A stretch of DNA of 64,000 nucleotides from Bacteroidetes bacterium GWF2_35_48 (lineage in GTDB: Bacteria > Bacteroidota > Bacteroidia > Bacteroidales > GWF2-35-48): NCBI GenBank assembly GCA_001769125.1, contig MEOG01000088.1, positions 107,283 through 171,282 of the forward strand, read 5' to 3'. Made by a program: the position numbers and the translations under genes. Position 1 is the first letter of the stretch. Every line of letters starts with the position of its first letter. Positions 33,645 through 43,121 of this stretch are shown in pieces. The notes under the pieces were generated by a model. The model worked only from the letters and a program-made list of their open reading frames with translations. It was not told where the DNA came from and did no database searches.

Positions 33645-35774
33645 TTATTGAACAATCAATCTTTTTAAATATAAGGTTTCAGAACCCTGAATTTTGATCA
33701 TATAAACACCTTTGGCAATTCCATCAAGGGAAACAATCGTTTGTTCAGAATTTAATTTCTTTGAAAATAATTCCTGTCCTGTGATAGAAACAAGTGAAAG
33801 AACAAAATCTTCTTTCAGATATTCAACTTCCGCGACAAAACTATCAAATGCAGGGTTTGGATAAATTGAGATATTGCTGATATTTCCGATTGCATTTATT
33901 CCTGTTGGATTCAGCGTTACGGTCTGAACAATTGTGTCTGTACCGCAATTATTGGTTGCAACGAGTTTAACCTGAAAGCTGGTGCCGCTTGTATAAGTAT
34001 GTGTTGGACTTACCTGAGTAGAAGAACCTCCGTCTCCAAAGCTCCAGACAAATGCAGTTGCATCTGTAGATGAATTCTGAAACGACACCGTATAGCCATT
34101 TGCATTAAAATTAAAAGCAGCCGATGGCATTGGCGCACACTGACCAATTCGAAAATCATCAATAGCAAAGCCATCCTCACCACCACTGGGACAAGAAAAC
34201 GCAAAACGAAAACGGACATCAGCTAATCCAGCAAATTCAGAAATATTTCGTTTTACAACCAACCATTTATGCGTGCTTCCGGCCCACTGCGTTGCTGTAT
34301 TATACCAATTTACAGCACCTGTATTTTCAGTAACAAGCTGCCATGTAGATCCATTATCAGTTGAAGAAAATAAAGATGCGCCACCATCACCGGTTTCATA
34401 CCAGATAGACATTTCAATTGTTGGATTTACAAGTTGGGTAAAATCAAAACAGGGACTTTCAATGTAAGAATCCTCGCCTGTGGTGCAAGGTCCGTATCCA
34501 TTTGTAATCATGCAGGCTGTATCAGAAACAACAGAATTCATAAATTCTTTGACATTCGGAAAACTCATTTCCCAAGATGAATTTGTTCCACCGGTTGTCC
34601 AGTAAGTAATCCCATTGTCAAACGATTCCTCATAAGGAAATACAGATACGCCATGCGTATTCACAATTGTAACAATTACGGTATCATTAATATTAGAGGC
34701 ATCTCCGGGCGCAGAAGAATAAGATTTTACTTCATAAGTACCAGCAGCCGATAAATCAGCAGGTGTTGAAAAAGTAAAGCTGGAGCTTGTTCCGGCAGCA
34801 ATTGTTCCTGTATAATTTTCTGTAACAGATGCGCCGTTATTTATTGAATAACTGACAGGAATATTGCCAATAGCGCAACTTCCAAAATTATTTATTGTTA
34901 CTGTTATTGTTTCATTTGATCCAAGTCCACAACCCGAAACAGGAGCAGAGATAAGATTAATTCCGGCATCCCCGGGTGTATTTGTAATTGTTACAATAGA
35001 AGTATCGTTCACTGCATTGTTATCTCCCTGTAATTGTGTGTAAGATTTAATAATATAAGTTCCGGACGCAGACAAATCTGCATGTGTGGAAAAAGTATAA
35101 TTTACAACCCCGTTGGCACCTATTTGCCCTGTATATGTTTCAGAAACGGCTGCTCCATTATTCACAGAATAAAAAACAGGAACATTACTGATAGCATTTG
35201 AGCTGAAATTTTTTATCTGAACAGATACAGATTCATTATTTGTAAGGCCACAAGCAGAAACAGGGGTTGCAATGCTAAAAATACCGCCATCATGAATAGA
35301 TTCCGTTATGCTGATATCAAACATAACATAATCGTGACCTGAAAAAACACTCGGATCAGTAGACACGACGAAATAATAAGTTACACCGCCTGTTAAAAAT
35401 GTATTTGTAAGCGAGGGAGTACCCAAAAAAGAACCATTAGAGGTAACACAAACGCCCGGTTGGTCAGGACAATCACTGAAAATAAAAACCCCCACACCGG
35501 TTTGCGCTGTATTTGTAACCGATGTGTTTACATACATACTTGTTAAAGGTGTAAACGTAAAAATCAAATCCTTACCATTCATGTATGTTTGATTTGCAGA
35601 ACAACTCGTCGCGCTGTAAATATTTTGCTGTATCTGGGTATCAAAATCAATACCCGAAAAAGGGAGTGAATTTATTACAACAGGATGATCGCAATCCCAA
35701 CCTTCAGGAAGCTGTGCCAGACAGGTAAAAGAAACAAATAATATACTAATAATTGAAACAAAAATCTTTTTCAT
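33645..35774 (-). CDS. Secreted CARDB/PKD protein with type IX (type A) sorting domain
   Basis: 709 residues. Signal peptide MKKIFVSIISILFVSFTCLAQ, then a beta-sandwich (about 25-155). Two CARDB-like repeats (DGGIFSIATPVSACGLTNNE and DAGINLISAPVSGCGLGSNE) each run to a DTSIVTITN/DTVIVTIVN ending. A MAM or jelly-roll-like domain (FPYEESFDNGITYWTTGGTN to GEDGFAIDDFRIGQC) follows, then one PKD domain (FVWSFGDGGSSTQVSPTHTY) and a type A sorting domain (ISIYPNPAFDSFVAEVE, GVYMIKIQGSETLYLKRLIVQ). It is expected at the cell surface or in the medium. Ligand unknown. Confidence 0.87.
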   Translation of the reverse strand: MKKIFVSIISILFVSFTCLAQLPEGWDCDHPVVINSLPFSGIDFDTQIQQNIYSATSCSANQTYMNGKDLIFTFTPLTSMYVNTSVTNTAQTGVGVFIFSDCPDQPGVCVTSNGSFLGTPSLTNTFLTGGVTYYFVVSTDPSVFSGHDYVMFDISITESIHDGGIFSIATPVSACGLTNNESVSVQIKNFSSNAISNVPVFYSVNNGAAVSETYTGQIGANGVVNYTFSTHADLSASGTYIIKSYTQLQGDNNAVNDTSIVTITNTPGDAGINLISAPVSGCGLGSNETITVTINNFGSCAIGNIPVSYSINNGASVTENYTGTIAAGTSSSFTFSTPADLSAAGTYEVKSYSSAPGDASNINDTVIVTIVNTHGVSVFPYEESFDNGITYWTTGGTNSSWEMSFPNVKEFMNSVVSDTACMITNGYGPCTTGEDSYIESPCFDFTQLVNPTIEMSIWYETGDGGASLFSSTDNGSTWQLVTENTGAVNWYNTATQWAGSTHKWLVVKRNISEFAGLADVRFRFAFSCPSGGEDGFAIDDFRIGQCAPMPSAAFNFNANGYTVSFQNSSTDATAFVWSFGDGGSSTQVSPTHTYTSGTSFQVKLVATNNCGTDTIVQTVTLNPTGINAIGNISNISIYPNPAFDSFVAEVEYLKEDFVLSLVSITGQELFSKKLNSEQTIVSLDGIAKGVYMIKIQGSETLYLKRLIVQ

Positions 35775-35960
35775 AAAACAGGATATTGATTAAAATATGT
35801 TTGTGTGTTTTCGTAGTATAGACAAAATAAAAGGGATTTTGGTTGCATCGTAATTTTGAAAAAGTGAAATTTTTTAAAAATCCGATGTAAATCTGTTCAA
35901 TCGTAAAAACAAATTTGTCCATTTGTAAAAAACAAAAATAAAATGATGTTACTTATTACT

Positions 35961-36129
35961 CCACCACCAACTTTCCTCTAAATATCTTATCTCCATCTGT
36001 TTTTGACCGTATTTGTTGGCGCAGATTTGCAATCCGTGCCTATCTCCACAAAATAAACCACGCTTTCCAATGCCCAGCATTTCAACACATACGTGCTACC
36101 CGAAAACTCATCTGCAAAAACAGTTTTGC
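35961..36129. repeat. 169-bp dispersed repeat, copy 1
   Basis: It runs from CCACCACCAACTTTCC to AAAAACAGTTTTGC and contains the near-palindrome GCGCAGATTTGCAATCCGTGC. It shares almost its whole length with copies at 37608-37776 and 37777-37944. It lies directly downstream of the AAA+ gene, which is therefore bracketed by direct copies. The remainder of the gap 35775-36162 is AT-rich and shows nothing. Confidence 0.8.
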
Positions 36130-36162
36130 ATGTGAAATCTGTAATGCGCATTTTTATTCTTT

Positions 36163-37473
36163 TCACATCTGGTCCAAAGAAAAAATCTGATATTCCGGTA
36201 TAAAGTTTTTATATATTGACAATAGATTTTTTGATTTTTCTTTTAGTGCATTAATTGATGCTTTTTTGCTATTTATTTTAACCTCGGCAAACAATATTTT
36301 TTTATTTTTCTGATTGAGAGCAATCAGGTCAATTTCATTTTGATTCCCTTTTTCCCAGTAACGTCCAATAGAAGTATACTCTTTACTTAAGATTGTTTTT
36401 TCTATAAAATATTTTTCAAGAAATGAACCGCTAAAAGTATCAAAATCCCTCTTTACAATTTGTTTTACATAATCAAAATTTTCAATCTCAACAGCGCTAC
36501 GATATTTGTATATAAATCGGAACCAAAAATTTAAAAAATTATCTTCAATGTAATATTTTTGTATTCTTCCACTGTCTTTTGCTGCAAAAGGTTTAACTTT
36601 TTGTATTATCATGTATTCATTTTCTAATTTATCGAGATAACCCCCAACATTTTTAACTAATACAGATTCTATTTCACTTCGTGATGTTTTTGAAGACGCG
36701 ATAAGTGAAAGTATAGAAAAATAAACAGCATAATCTTTTCCAAATTCTTCAATCAGAATATTTTTCCCTTCATCAATAAATATTGAATTTTCAGCAAAAA
36801 TAATATCGAGCATTTTATTCAGTGTAAAAGCATTTTTATCTATAAAAATTTCAACGTATTTAGCTACTCCACCTGTTAAAATATAAAAGGACAGAAAATC
36901 TTTTGCTTTAAAACAATTTGCTTTTATACTGAAAAGTTGCTTTAATGAATCCACCCGGAATGGTTTTAAATGAATGCGTTCGTTTGCCCTTCCAAATAAA
37001 GGTTCTTTGGAATGCTCAAATATTTTTTTCATCATCGAATAAACAGACCCGCTTAAAATTAAATTCAGTTTTGATGAATCTTTGTTCAAATCCCAAATCT
37101 TTTGCATTTCACTGAATATGGCAGGGTTTATTCTGTTGAATTCCTGAAATTCGTCAATGATCAGCGTAAAAGGCATCTCACGGGAAGTATTCATTAAAAA
37201 TTCAAACAATTCTTTAAACGTCTCAATTTTTCCGTAAATTTTTATTTCTAATTTGTTTAGGACTTCTTCAATGAATTCAGCACACAAAAGACGTTCATCT
37301 TTCCGTGCAATAAAAAAATAAATATATTTTGTGTTTTCAACGGATTTTAATAAAAGCTTTGTTTTTCCAATTCTTCTCCTTCCAACAACAAAAGTCATTT
37401 TCGAGGAGCTTTCAGAAGATGTTCTTATTGAATCAAGTATCTGTAATTCCGTTTCTCTATTGTAGAATTTCAT
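36163..37473 (-). CDS. AAA+ ATPase with C-terminal DUF234 nuclease-like domain
   Basis: 436 residues. Opening FYNRETELQIL (the RExEL-type start), Walker A GRRRIGKTKLL (about 31-41), Walker B FTLIIDEFQEF, and sensor SGS in LILSGSVYSMM. A winged-helix region (SKTSRSEIESVL..GGYLDKLENEYMI) precedes DUF234, whose end carries a PD-(D/E)xK-like signature: NEIDLIALNQ and ILFAEVKINS. This family is frequent in archaea and in horizontally spread bacterial loci; its biology is poorly known. The gene lies between direct 169-bp repeats, has its own promoter with a 29-base operator, and no functional neighbours, so it looks like an acquired cassette. Confidence 0.85.
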   Translation of the reverse strand: MKFYNRETELQILDSIRTSSESSSKMTFVVGRRRIGKTKLLLKSVENTKYIYFFIARKDERLLCAEFIEEVLNKLEIKIYGKIETFKELFEFLMNTSREMPFTLIIDEFQEFNRINPAIFSEMQKIWDLNKDSSKLNLILSGSVYSMMKKIFEHSKEPLFGRANERIHLKPFRVDSLKQLFSIKANCFKAKDFLSFYILTGGVAKYVEIFIDKNAFTLNKMLDIIFAENSIFIDEGKNILIEEFGKDYAVYFSILSLIASSKTSRSEIESVLVKNVGGYLDKLENEYMIIQKVKPFAAKDSGRIQKYYIEDNFLNFWFRFIYKYRSAVEIENFDYVKQIVKRDFDTFSGSFLEKYFIEKTILSKEYTSIGRYWEKGNQNEIDLIALNQKNKKILFAEVKINSKKASINALKEKSKNLLSIYKNFIPEYQIFSLDQM

Positions 37474-37487
37474 AGTATAAAATTATA

Positions 37488-37546
37488 GTAACCGTTATTA
37501 CCGTAACAATGGTTACGCAAATATACATAAATATTTGTTAACACAA
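37488..37546 (-). promoter_or_regulatory. Promoter and 29-base operator dyad of the AAA+ gene
   Basis: On the minus strand TTG (37546-37544), 18 bases, TATATTTG (37525-37518). Immediately downstream, at 37516-37488, is the dyad starting GTAACC and ending GGTTAC. Its two halves agree at 24 of 29 positions counting both strands and contain repeated GTTAC half-sites. The position between the -7 box and the ATG (37473) is that of a repressor site, consistent with autoregulation or a dedicated repressor. Confidence 0.55.
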
Positions 37547-37607
37547 AATTTACATTCTATAAGCAAGAAATTGTAAAATATATCAAAATGATTTTTCTTC
37601 TCTTACT

Positions 37608-37776
37608 CTACCACCAACTTTCCTCTAAAAATTTTATCTCCATCTGTTTTTGACCGTATTTGTTGGTGCGGATTTGCAATACGTGCCTATCTCCACAAAA
37701 TAAACCACGCTTTCCAATGCCCAGCATTTCAACACAAACGTGCTACCCGAAAACTCATCTGCAAAAACAGTTTTGC
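37608..37776. repeat. 169-bp dispersed repeat, copy 2
   Basis: Same sequence as copy 1 with scattered substitutions (for example TTGGTGCGGATTTGCAATACGTGC). It is joined head to tail to copy 3 and lies upstream of the AAA+ gene. Confidence 0.8.
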
Positions 37777-37944
37777 CACCACCAACTTTCCTCTAAATAT
37801 CTTATCTCCATCTGTTTTTGACCGTATTTGTTGGCGCGGATTTGCAATCCGTGCCTATCTCCACAAAATAAACCACGCTTTCCAATGCCCAGCATTTCAA
37901 CACAAACGTGCTACCCGAAAACTCATCTGCAAAAACAGTTTTGC
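37777..37944. repeat. 169-bp dispersed repeat, copy 3
   Basis: Tandem with copy 2. It contains the best-preserved palindrome, GCGCGGATTTGCAATCCGTGC, a REP-like hairpin core (CGGATT-TGC-AATCCG). Short open frames that cross it are not credible genes. Confidence 0.8.
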
Positions 37945-38040
37945 CTGTGAGATACTTGTTTTGTAAAAATAATTACTGCAAAGAAATTCTCCAGGAAAAG
38001 TTTTTACAACATAATTTGATGTTTTTTTCTCTTCCATTGT

Positions 38041-38048
38041 TACCTTTG
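38041..38048 (+). promoter_or_regulatory. Promoter -7 box of mfd
   Basis: TACCTTTG fits TAnnTTTG; TTG at 38016-38018 is 22 bases upstream. Transcription would start about 38055, so the TTG start codon at 38062 would have almost no leader. Confidence 0.45.
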
Positions 38049-38061
38049 CGCAAAAAAAAAA

Positions 38062-41000
38062 TTGACTAATAATAATTTCATTGAAAAGTATCAGAAGCAT
38101 CCGCTCTGCATTAAATTAACAGAAACATTGCAGCGAGATTCAGTCCGAGTGCAAATAAAAGGGCTTGCGGGTTCTGCTCCTGCACTGATTGTCGGTTCTG
38201 TTTTTAATAGCACAGGACTGCATTTATTGACAATCCTGAATGATAAAGAAGATGCAGCATATTTTTATAATGATCTGTTAAATTTTTTCCCCTCTGATAA
38301 AGTACTTTTTTTTCCTTCTTCCTATAAAAAATATATTGACCCGGAGCGCTCAGATCCGTCTGCAATCGTATCGAGAACAGAGGTGTTGAATAAATGCAAT
38401 GAAGAAAATCCGGTTATTGTTGTCAGCTATCCTGAAGCTGTTGCTGAAAAAGTAATTACCCGAAGCAATCTTGAAAAAAATACCCTTAAAATAAAAGTCG
38501 GGGAAAAAATTAATCTTGATTTTCTGCTTGAAGTTTTATTTGAATACGAGTTTACACGGGCAGACTTTGTATATGAACCCGGTCAGTTTGCTGTACGCGG
38601 AAGCATTATTGATGTTTTTTCTTTTTCATCCGATTTTCCTTACAGAATAGACTTTTTTGGCGATGAAGTGGATTCCATTCGTACATTTAACCTTGAAACA
38701 CAATTGTCAATTGAGAAAGTCGCAAGTATTTCAATTATCCCTGAATTTAAAGGTGCTTTGCTGCAAGAATCAAGAATAAGTTTTCTTGAATTTCTTCCAC
38801 AGTCAACAATAATATGGGCAAAAGATTTACGCTATGCGCGCGAAAAAACACAATGCTTTTATGAAGATTCTATCATTTATTATGAAAAGAATTTTGATAC
38901 AAATAAACCGGATGCAGAAAAAATAATTTCTGAAATGTTAGTTCCGGGTAATTATTTATTTAATCCGGAGTTGAAAAATAAAACTATTGAATGCAGCTCC
39001 CTGTCTATGTTTCAGGAAACAGTTGAAATTTCTTTTAAAACATCTCATCAACCTGCATTTAATAAAAATTTTGATTTACTCATAAGCAACCTGCTCGAAT
39101 ATCAATCCTTAGGATACCGTTTATTTATCCTTTCCGATAATGAAAAGCAGATAGAACGCATCGGTAATATTTTCTCTGATAAAAACGCCAAGATAAATTT
39201 TACACCTTCCGGCATAACGCTTCACGAAGGCTTTATAGATAATGATTTACTTCTTTGCTGTTACACCGACCATCAGATATTCGATCGGTTTCACAAATTC
39301 CGGGTTAAAAGCAATTTTATCAGCAAAGAAACACTTACGCTAAACGAACTGCACAACCTGCATCCGGGCGATTATGTGGTACATATTGATCATGGAATCG
39401 GTATTTTCGGCGGATTAGAAAAAATGGAAATCGGGGGAAAACTACAGGAAGCAATCCGTCTGGTATATAAAGACAAGGATGTACTGTATGTAAATATTCA
39501 TCAGTTACATAAAATTTCAAAATACAAAAGTCGCGAGGGAGATGCGCCAAAAATCTACAAATTAGGAACAGGCGCCTGGCAAAAACTCAAACAAAATACA
39601 AAGAGTAAAATTAAAGATATTGCTAAAGAACTCATCGCACTTTATGCAAAAAGAAGAGAACAACCCGGCTTTGAATATGCCCCGGATACTTATCTGCAAG
39701 AGGAATTGGAGGCTTCATTTATTTATGAAGATACACCCGATCAGGAAAAAGCAACCCGCGATGTAAAAAAAGATATGGAATCGGATTACCCCATGGACAG
39801 GCTGATTTGCGGTGATGTTGGTTTCGGAAAAACAGAAATTGCTGTGCGCGCTGCATTCAAAGCAGCAACAGACGGAAAACAGGTAGCAGTGCTGGTTCCT
39901 ACTACTATTCTTGCATTGCAGCATTATAAAACATTTTCAGATCGCTTAAAAAATTTCCCATGTACCGTTGATTATGTTTCGCGACTTAAAACTTCAAAAG
40001 CAATTAAAGAAACACTTAAAAAAGCAGAGGAAGGGAAAATTGAAATCCTCATTGGAACACATCGCTTGCTCAGTCAGGATGTAAAGTTTAAAGATCTGGG
40101 ACTTCTTGTAATTGATGAAGAACAAAAATTCGGAGTTGCGGCGAAAGAAAAATTAAAAACGTATAAACTTAATATTGATACACTCACGCTAACGGCAACA
40201 CCCATTCCACGAACACTTCAATTTTCATTAATGGGCGCAAGAGACCTTTCTGTTATTACAACTCCGCCTGCAAATCGTTTTCCAATCGTAACAGAATTAC
40301 ACAGCTTCAACGAAGATATTATCAAAGAAGCCATTTACTACGAGGTAGAGCGTGGCGGGCAAGTATTTTTTATTCATAACAGGGTTCAGAATATTCAAGA
40401 AGTACAACAACTTCTGAAAAAACTTTGTCCGGATGTGAAATCTATTGTGGCGCATGGACAAATGGAAGGCACAGAACTGGAAAACATCATGCTTGAATTT
40501 ATGTCGGGCGATTATGAAATTTTAATTGCAACGACAATTATTGAGTCCGGCATTGATATTCCGAATGCAAACACAATTATTATCAACAATGCGCAGAATT
40601 TCGGTCTCAGCGATTTGCACCAGTTACGGGGACGCGTAGGCCGTTCCAATAAAAAAGCATTCTGTTATTTGCTTGCGCCTCCACCAACAGCAATAACTCA
40701 GGAAGCGCGCAGACGTTTAAAAGCTATTGAAGATTTCACGGAACTCGGAAGCGGATTTAATATTTCATTGCAGGATTTAGATATTCGCGGCGCCGGTAAT
40801 ATTCTTGGCGGAGAGCAAAGCGGATATATTGCAGATATTGGCTTTGAAACCTATCATAAAATTTTAAACGAAGCTATTGAAGAGCTGAAAGAAACAGATT
40901 TTAAAAATTTATTTTCTTCAAAACAAAAAAATGAAGAGCAGAATGAAGAAGAAGAAATCATAACAGAACCGCTGCAATTACGCACAGATTGCCAGATTGA

Positions 41001-41439
41001 AACCGACATGGAAATTCTTTTTCCGGAAATCTATATTGAAAATGTTGCTGAAAGAATAAAATTATACAGAGAGCTTGACAATATTGAAACCGAAGATGCG
41101 CTGCTTGAATTTCAGAAAAAAATTGAAGACCGTTTTGGGAAAATGCCGAAGCAAACAGAGGAATTACTTAATGTGGTGCGGCTACGCAGAATGGCTGTAA
41201 AATCAGGCTTTGAAAAAGTTCTTCTTCGAAACAAAATAATGACCGGATATTTTATTTCAAATCAGGAATCCTTATTTTATAAAACATCTGTTTTTCAAAA
41301 GATACTTCAGTCTGTACAAATGTTTCCTCTACTTTTTAAAATGAAAGAGTTAAAAGAAAAACTTATACTGACAGTTGAAAATATTAAAACAATTACAGAA
41401 GCAATGGGCGTATTGAAAAAATTGACAGGAGAGGTTTAA
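38062..41439 (+). CDS. mfd: Transcription-repair coupling factor Mfd
   Basis: 1125 residues, TTG start. The N-terminal UvrB-like region (about 1-330; RADFVYEPGQFAVRGSIIDVF) is followed by the RNA-polymerase-interacting domain (HPGDYVVHIDHGIGIF, about 435-520). The superfamily 2 translocase comes next: Walker A GDVGFGKTEIA, DEEQ box VIDEEQKFGV, motif III TLTATPIPRTL, motif VI QLRGRVGRS. The C-terminal TRCF regulatory domain ends the protein. It removes stalled RNA polymerase from DNA lesions and recruits UvrA. The length is normal. It stands alone, convergent with the esterase gene 20 bases further on. Confidence 0.97.
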   Translation: MTNNNFIEKYQKHPLCIKLTETLQRDSVRVQIKGLAGSAPALIVGSVFNSTGLHLLTILNDKEDAAYFYNDLLNFFPSDKVLFFPSSYKKYIDPERSDPSAIVSRTEVLNKCNEENPVIVVSYPEAVAEKVITRSNLEKNTLKIKVGEKINLDFLLEVLFEYEFTRADFVYEPGQFAVRGSIIDVFSFSSDFPYRIDFFGDEVDSIRTFNLETQLSIEKVASISIIPEFKGALLQESRISFLEFLPQSTIIWAKDLRYAREKTQCFYEDSIIYYEKNFDTNKPDAEKIISEMLVPGNYLFNPELKNKTIECSSLSMFQETVEISFKTSHQPAFNKNFDLLISNLLEYQSLGYRLFILSDNEKQIERIGNIFSDKNAKINFTPSGITLHEGFIDNDLLLCCYTDHQIFDRFHKFRVKSNFISKETLTLNELHNLHPGDYVVHIDHGIGIFGGLEKMEIGGKLQEAIRLVYKDKDVLYVNIHQLHKISKYKSREGDAPKIYKLGTGAWQKLKQNTKSKIKDIAKELIALYAKRREQPGFEYAPDTYLQEELEASFIYEDTPDQEKATRDVKKDMESDYPMDRLICGDVGFGKTEIAVRAAFKAATDGKQVAVLVPTTILALQHYKTFSDRLKNFPCTVDYVSRLKTSKAIKETLKKAEEGKIEILIGTHRLLSQDVKFKDLGLLVIDEEQKFGVAAKEKLKTYKLNIDTLTLTATPIPRTLQFSLMGARDLSVITTPPANRFPIVTELHSFNEDIIKEAIYYEVERGGQVFFIHNRVQNIQEVQQLLKKLCPDVKSIVAHGQMEGTELENIMLEFMSGDYEILIATTIIESGIDIPNANTIIINNAQNFGLSDLHQLRGRVGRSNKKAFCYLLAPPPTAITQEARRRLKAIEDFTELGSGFNISLQDLDIRGAGNILGGEQSGYIADIGFETYHKILNEAIEELKETDFKNLFSSKQKNEEQNEEEEIITEPLQLRTDCQIETDMEILFPEIYIENVAERIKLYRELDNIETEDALLEFQKKIEDRFGKMPKQTEELLNVVRLRRMAVKSGFEKVLLRNKIMTGYFISNQESLFYKTSVFQKILQSVQMFPLLFKMKELKEKLILTVENIKTITEAMGVLKKLTGEV

Positions 41440-41459
41440 AAGACTGTTTTAAAATTCAA

Positions 41460-42818
41460 TCAGACAACAATTTTCACAACAAGCCCTTTATATCTGAAAA
41501 AATAAATTCCTTTTTCAAGATAAGAAAAATCAAGCGTAGTTTCAATAACAATTCCGGAGCAAATAAGCTGCCCCTGAATATTGAAAACTTCATAAAAAGA
41601 ATTATCAGGACTATCGTGAAAACTCATTGTTTTATTATTGGAATTGAAAATGGCAATGGGCAATCTGCTATATGTATCATTCATACTACTTACTCCATCA
41701 AACAACCACTGGAAAGCTTCTGAAAATTCGCTTGCCCAGAACCACTCTGCATGTTGCCCTCCCTGTACCGTTTTCAGATGCATTTCATTGCCTGAAAAAC
41801 CAGCGCTGCTTAAAGCATTCATCACGGAATTAATATCTGGAATCATACTGCTGCTTTCCTGATCCCCTGCGAGAAAATACATTCGCATAGGAGATTGATG
41901 CCCTGTTTGGGATATAAAACTGTAAATACTGTCGCTAAACCAAAATGACGGAGAAAAAATTCCTGCTTTGCCAAACACATTCTGATAATTCATTGATGAA
42001 AAAAAAGAAATCAGCCCTCCCATTGAACTTCCCATAATACCTGTGTATTCTCTTCCCGGTAGCGTTCTGAAATAATTATCAACGAAAGGCTTTAATGTAT
42101 TCACAATAAATGCAGCATAAGCTTCGCCCTGCCCTCCTCCATATTGAGAATTAACCCATGGGCTATACTCATTGAGCCTGTCAGCTTCTCCATTGTCTAT
42201 ACCAATAATTATAGCAGAAGGTGAAAATGTGTTGAACATACTTTGCATTGACTCGTCTACACTCCATTCCGATCCAAAAGCATACACGGCATCAAACAAA
42301 TTTTGTGCATCGTGCAAATATAATACAGGATAATAATTATTTGTATTATAATAATCAGGGGGTAAATAAGCCCATATCCTGCGTGTTCTGCCAAGTTCAG
42401 GCATATAAAAATCAAGATCTATTATTCCTGTATTGCCCGAAGCAGTATGGCTTCCAAGAAGATCACTCCAATTAGCAACCTGACAATTTATTGTACCTCC
42501 ATTACTGTATGCAGCATTTCGATTCGGAAGAAAAGACCCATCAGCTTGTGTTTCCACATTATCCCAACTTCCTCTGGTAAATTTGTATTCCATATTCGTT
42601 CCGAGAGGGAGTGTAAATGTTATCTGGTACGTTCCATCATGATTATTCTCCATTTGCCAGGCCGTATCCCTTGCGTTCCAGTTATTAAAATCTCCTACAA
42701 TAAAAACAGTATCAAGCGCAGGAGTATAATAAATAGGAACAGAAACAATTTTTATTGTCATCTGTCCAAAAGTATTCAAAATAAAATTGAACAAAATCAG
42801 GCTAATAATAATTCTCAT
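41460..42818 (-). CDS. Secreted esterase with N-terminal CBM48-like domain and type IX sorting domain
   Basis: About 452 residues from ATG 42818; a TTG at 42836 would add six. Signal peptide MRIIISLILFNFILNTFGQ. An E-set/CBM48-like domain (VFIVGDFNNWNARDTAWQM, YEYKFTRG-like segment) covers about 20-115. The esterase-D-type alpha/beta hydrolase has YYPVLYLHDAQNLFD, nucleophile Ser in GIMGSSMGGLISFF and catalytic His in VQGGQHAEWFW. A type A sorting domain ends the protein (AIFNSNNKTMSFHD, LEKGIYFFRYKGLVVKIVV). Such enzymes act on acetyl or feruloyl esters of polysaccharides, or related substrates. The actual substrate is not evident. Confidence 0.85.
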   Translation of the reverse strand: MRIIISLILFNFILNTFGQMTIKIVSVPIYYTPALDTVFIVGDFNNWNARDTAWQMENNHDGTYQITFTLPLGTNMEYKFTRGSWDNVETQADGSFLPNRNAAYSNGGTINCQVANWSDLLGSHTASGNTGIIDLDFYMPELGRTRRIWAYLPPDYYNTNNYYPVLYLHDAQNLFDAVYAFGSEWSVDESMQSMFNTFSPSAIIIGIDNGEADRLNEYSPWVNSQYGGGQGEAYAAFIVNTLKPFVDNYFRTLPGREYTGIMGSSMGGLISFFSSMNYQNVFGKAGIFSPSFWFSDSIYSFISQTGHQSPMRMYFLAGDQESSSMIPDINSVMNALSSAGFSGNEMHLKTVQGGQHAEWFWASEFSEAFQWLFDGVSSMNDTYSRLPIAIFNSNNKTMSFHDSPDNSFYEVFNIQGQLICSGIVIETTLDFSYLEKGIYFFRYKGLVVKIVV

Positions 42819-43071
42819 ATCAAAAAAAATTCTCAAATTAAAATAATTATTTTATATCACTCATGAAAATTTCGTGGTAGCTTCTTCCGGTAGCTGTTTC
42901 CCTTGAAAAACAAGCGCAGATTGTAAAAAATGAGTGCTTTTTGGCATATTATTACATTTATGGGCGCAAGATATAAAAAATAAGTGCAACTTGTGAAAAT
43001 TGAGCGCAAAGTGCCATCACGCTCTGCGGGACTTGAAATAATTTTCAATTTACCCATTTGACAAATTTCAC

Positions 43072-43079
43072 TAATTTTG
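43072..43079 (+). promoter_or_regulatory. Candidate -7 box of the CAP-domain gene
   Basis: TAATTTTG fits TAnnTTTG, 43 bases before the ATG at 43122. No TTG at the right distance. Confidence 0.35.
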
Positions 43080-43121
43080 TCGAATAAGCTTTTACAAGTT
43101 TAATCATAAAAATTATTACAT

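Noticed and set aside
37608..37944. Tandem repeats that could suggest a CRISPR array or satellite
   Set aside because: Only two adjoining 169-bp units with no spacers, plus one unit 1.5 kb away.
37897..38100. Minus-strand open frame of 67 codons
   Set aside because: It lies inside repeat copy 3 and the mfd promoter; no family signal.
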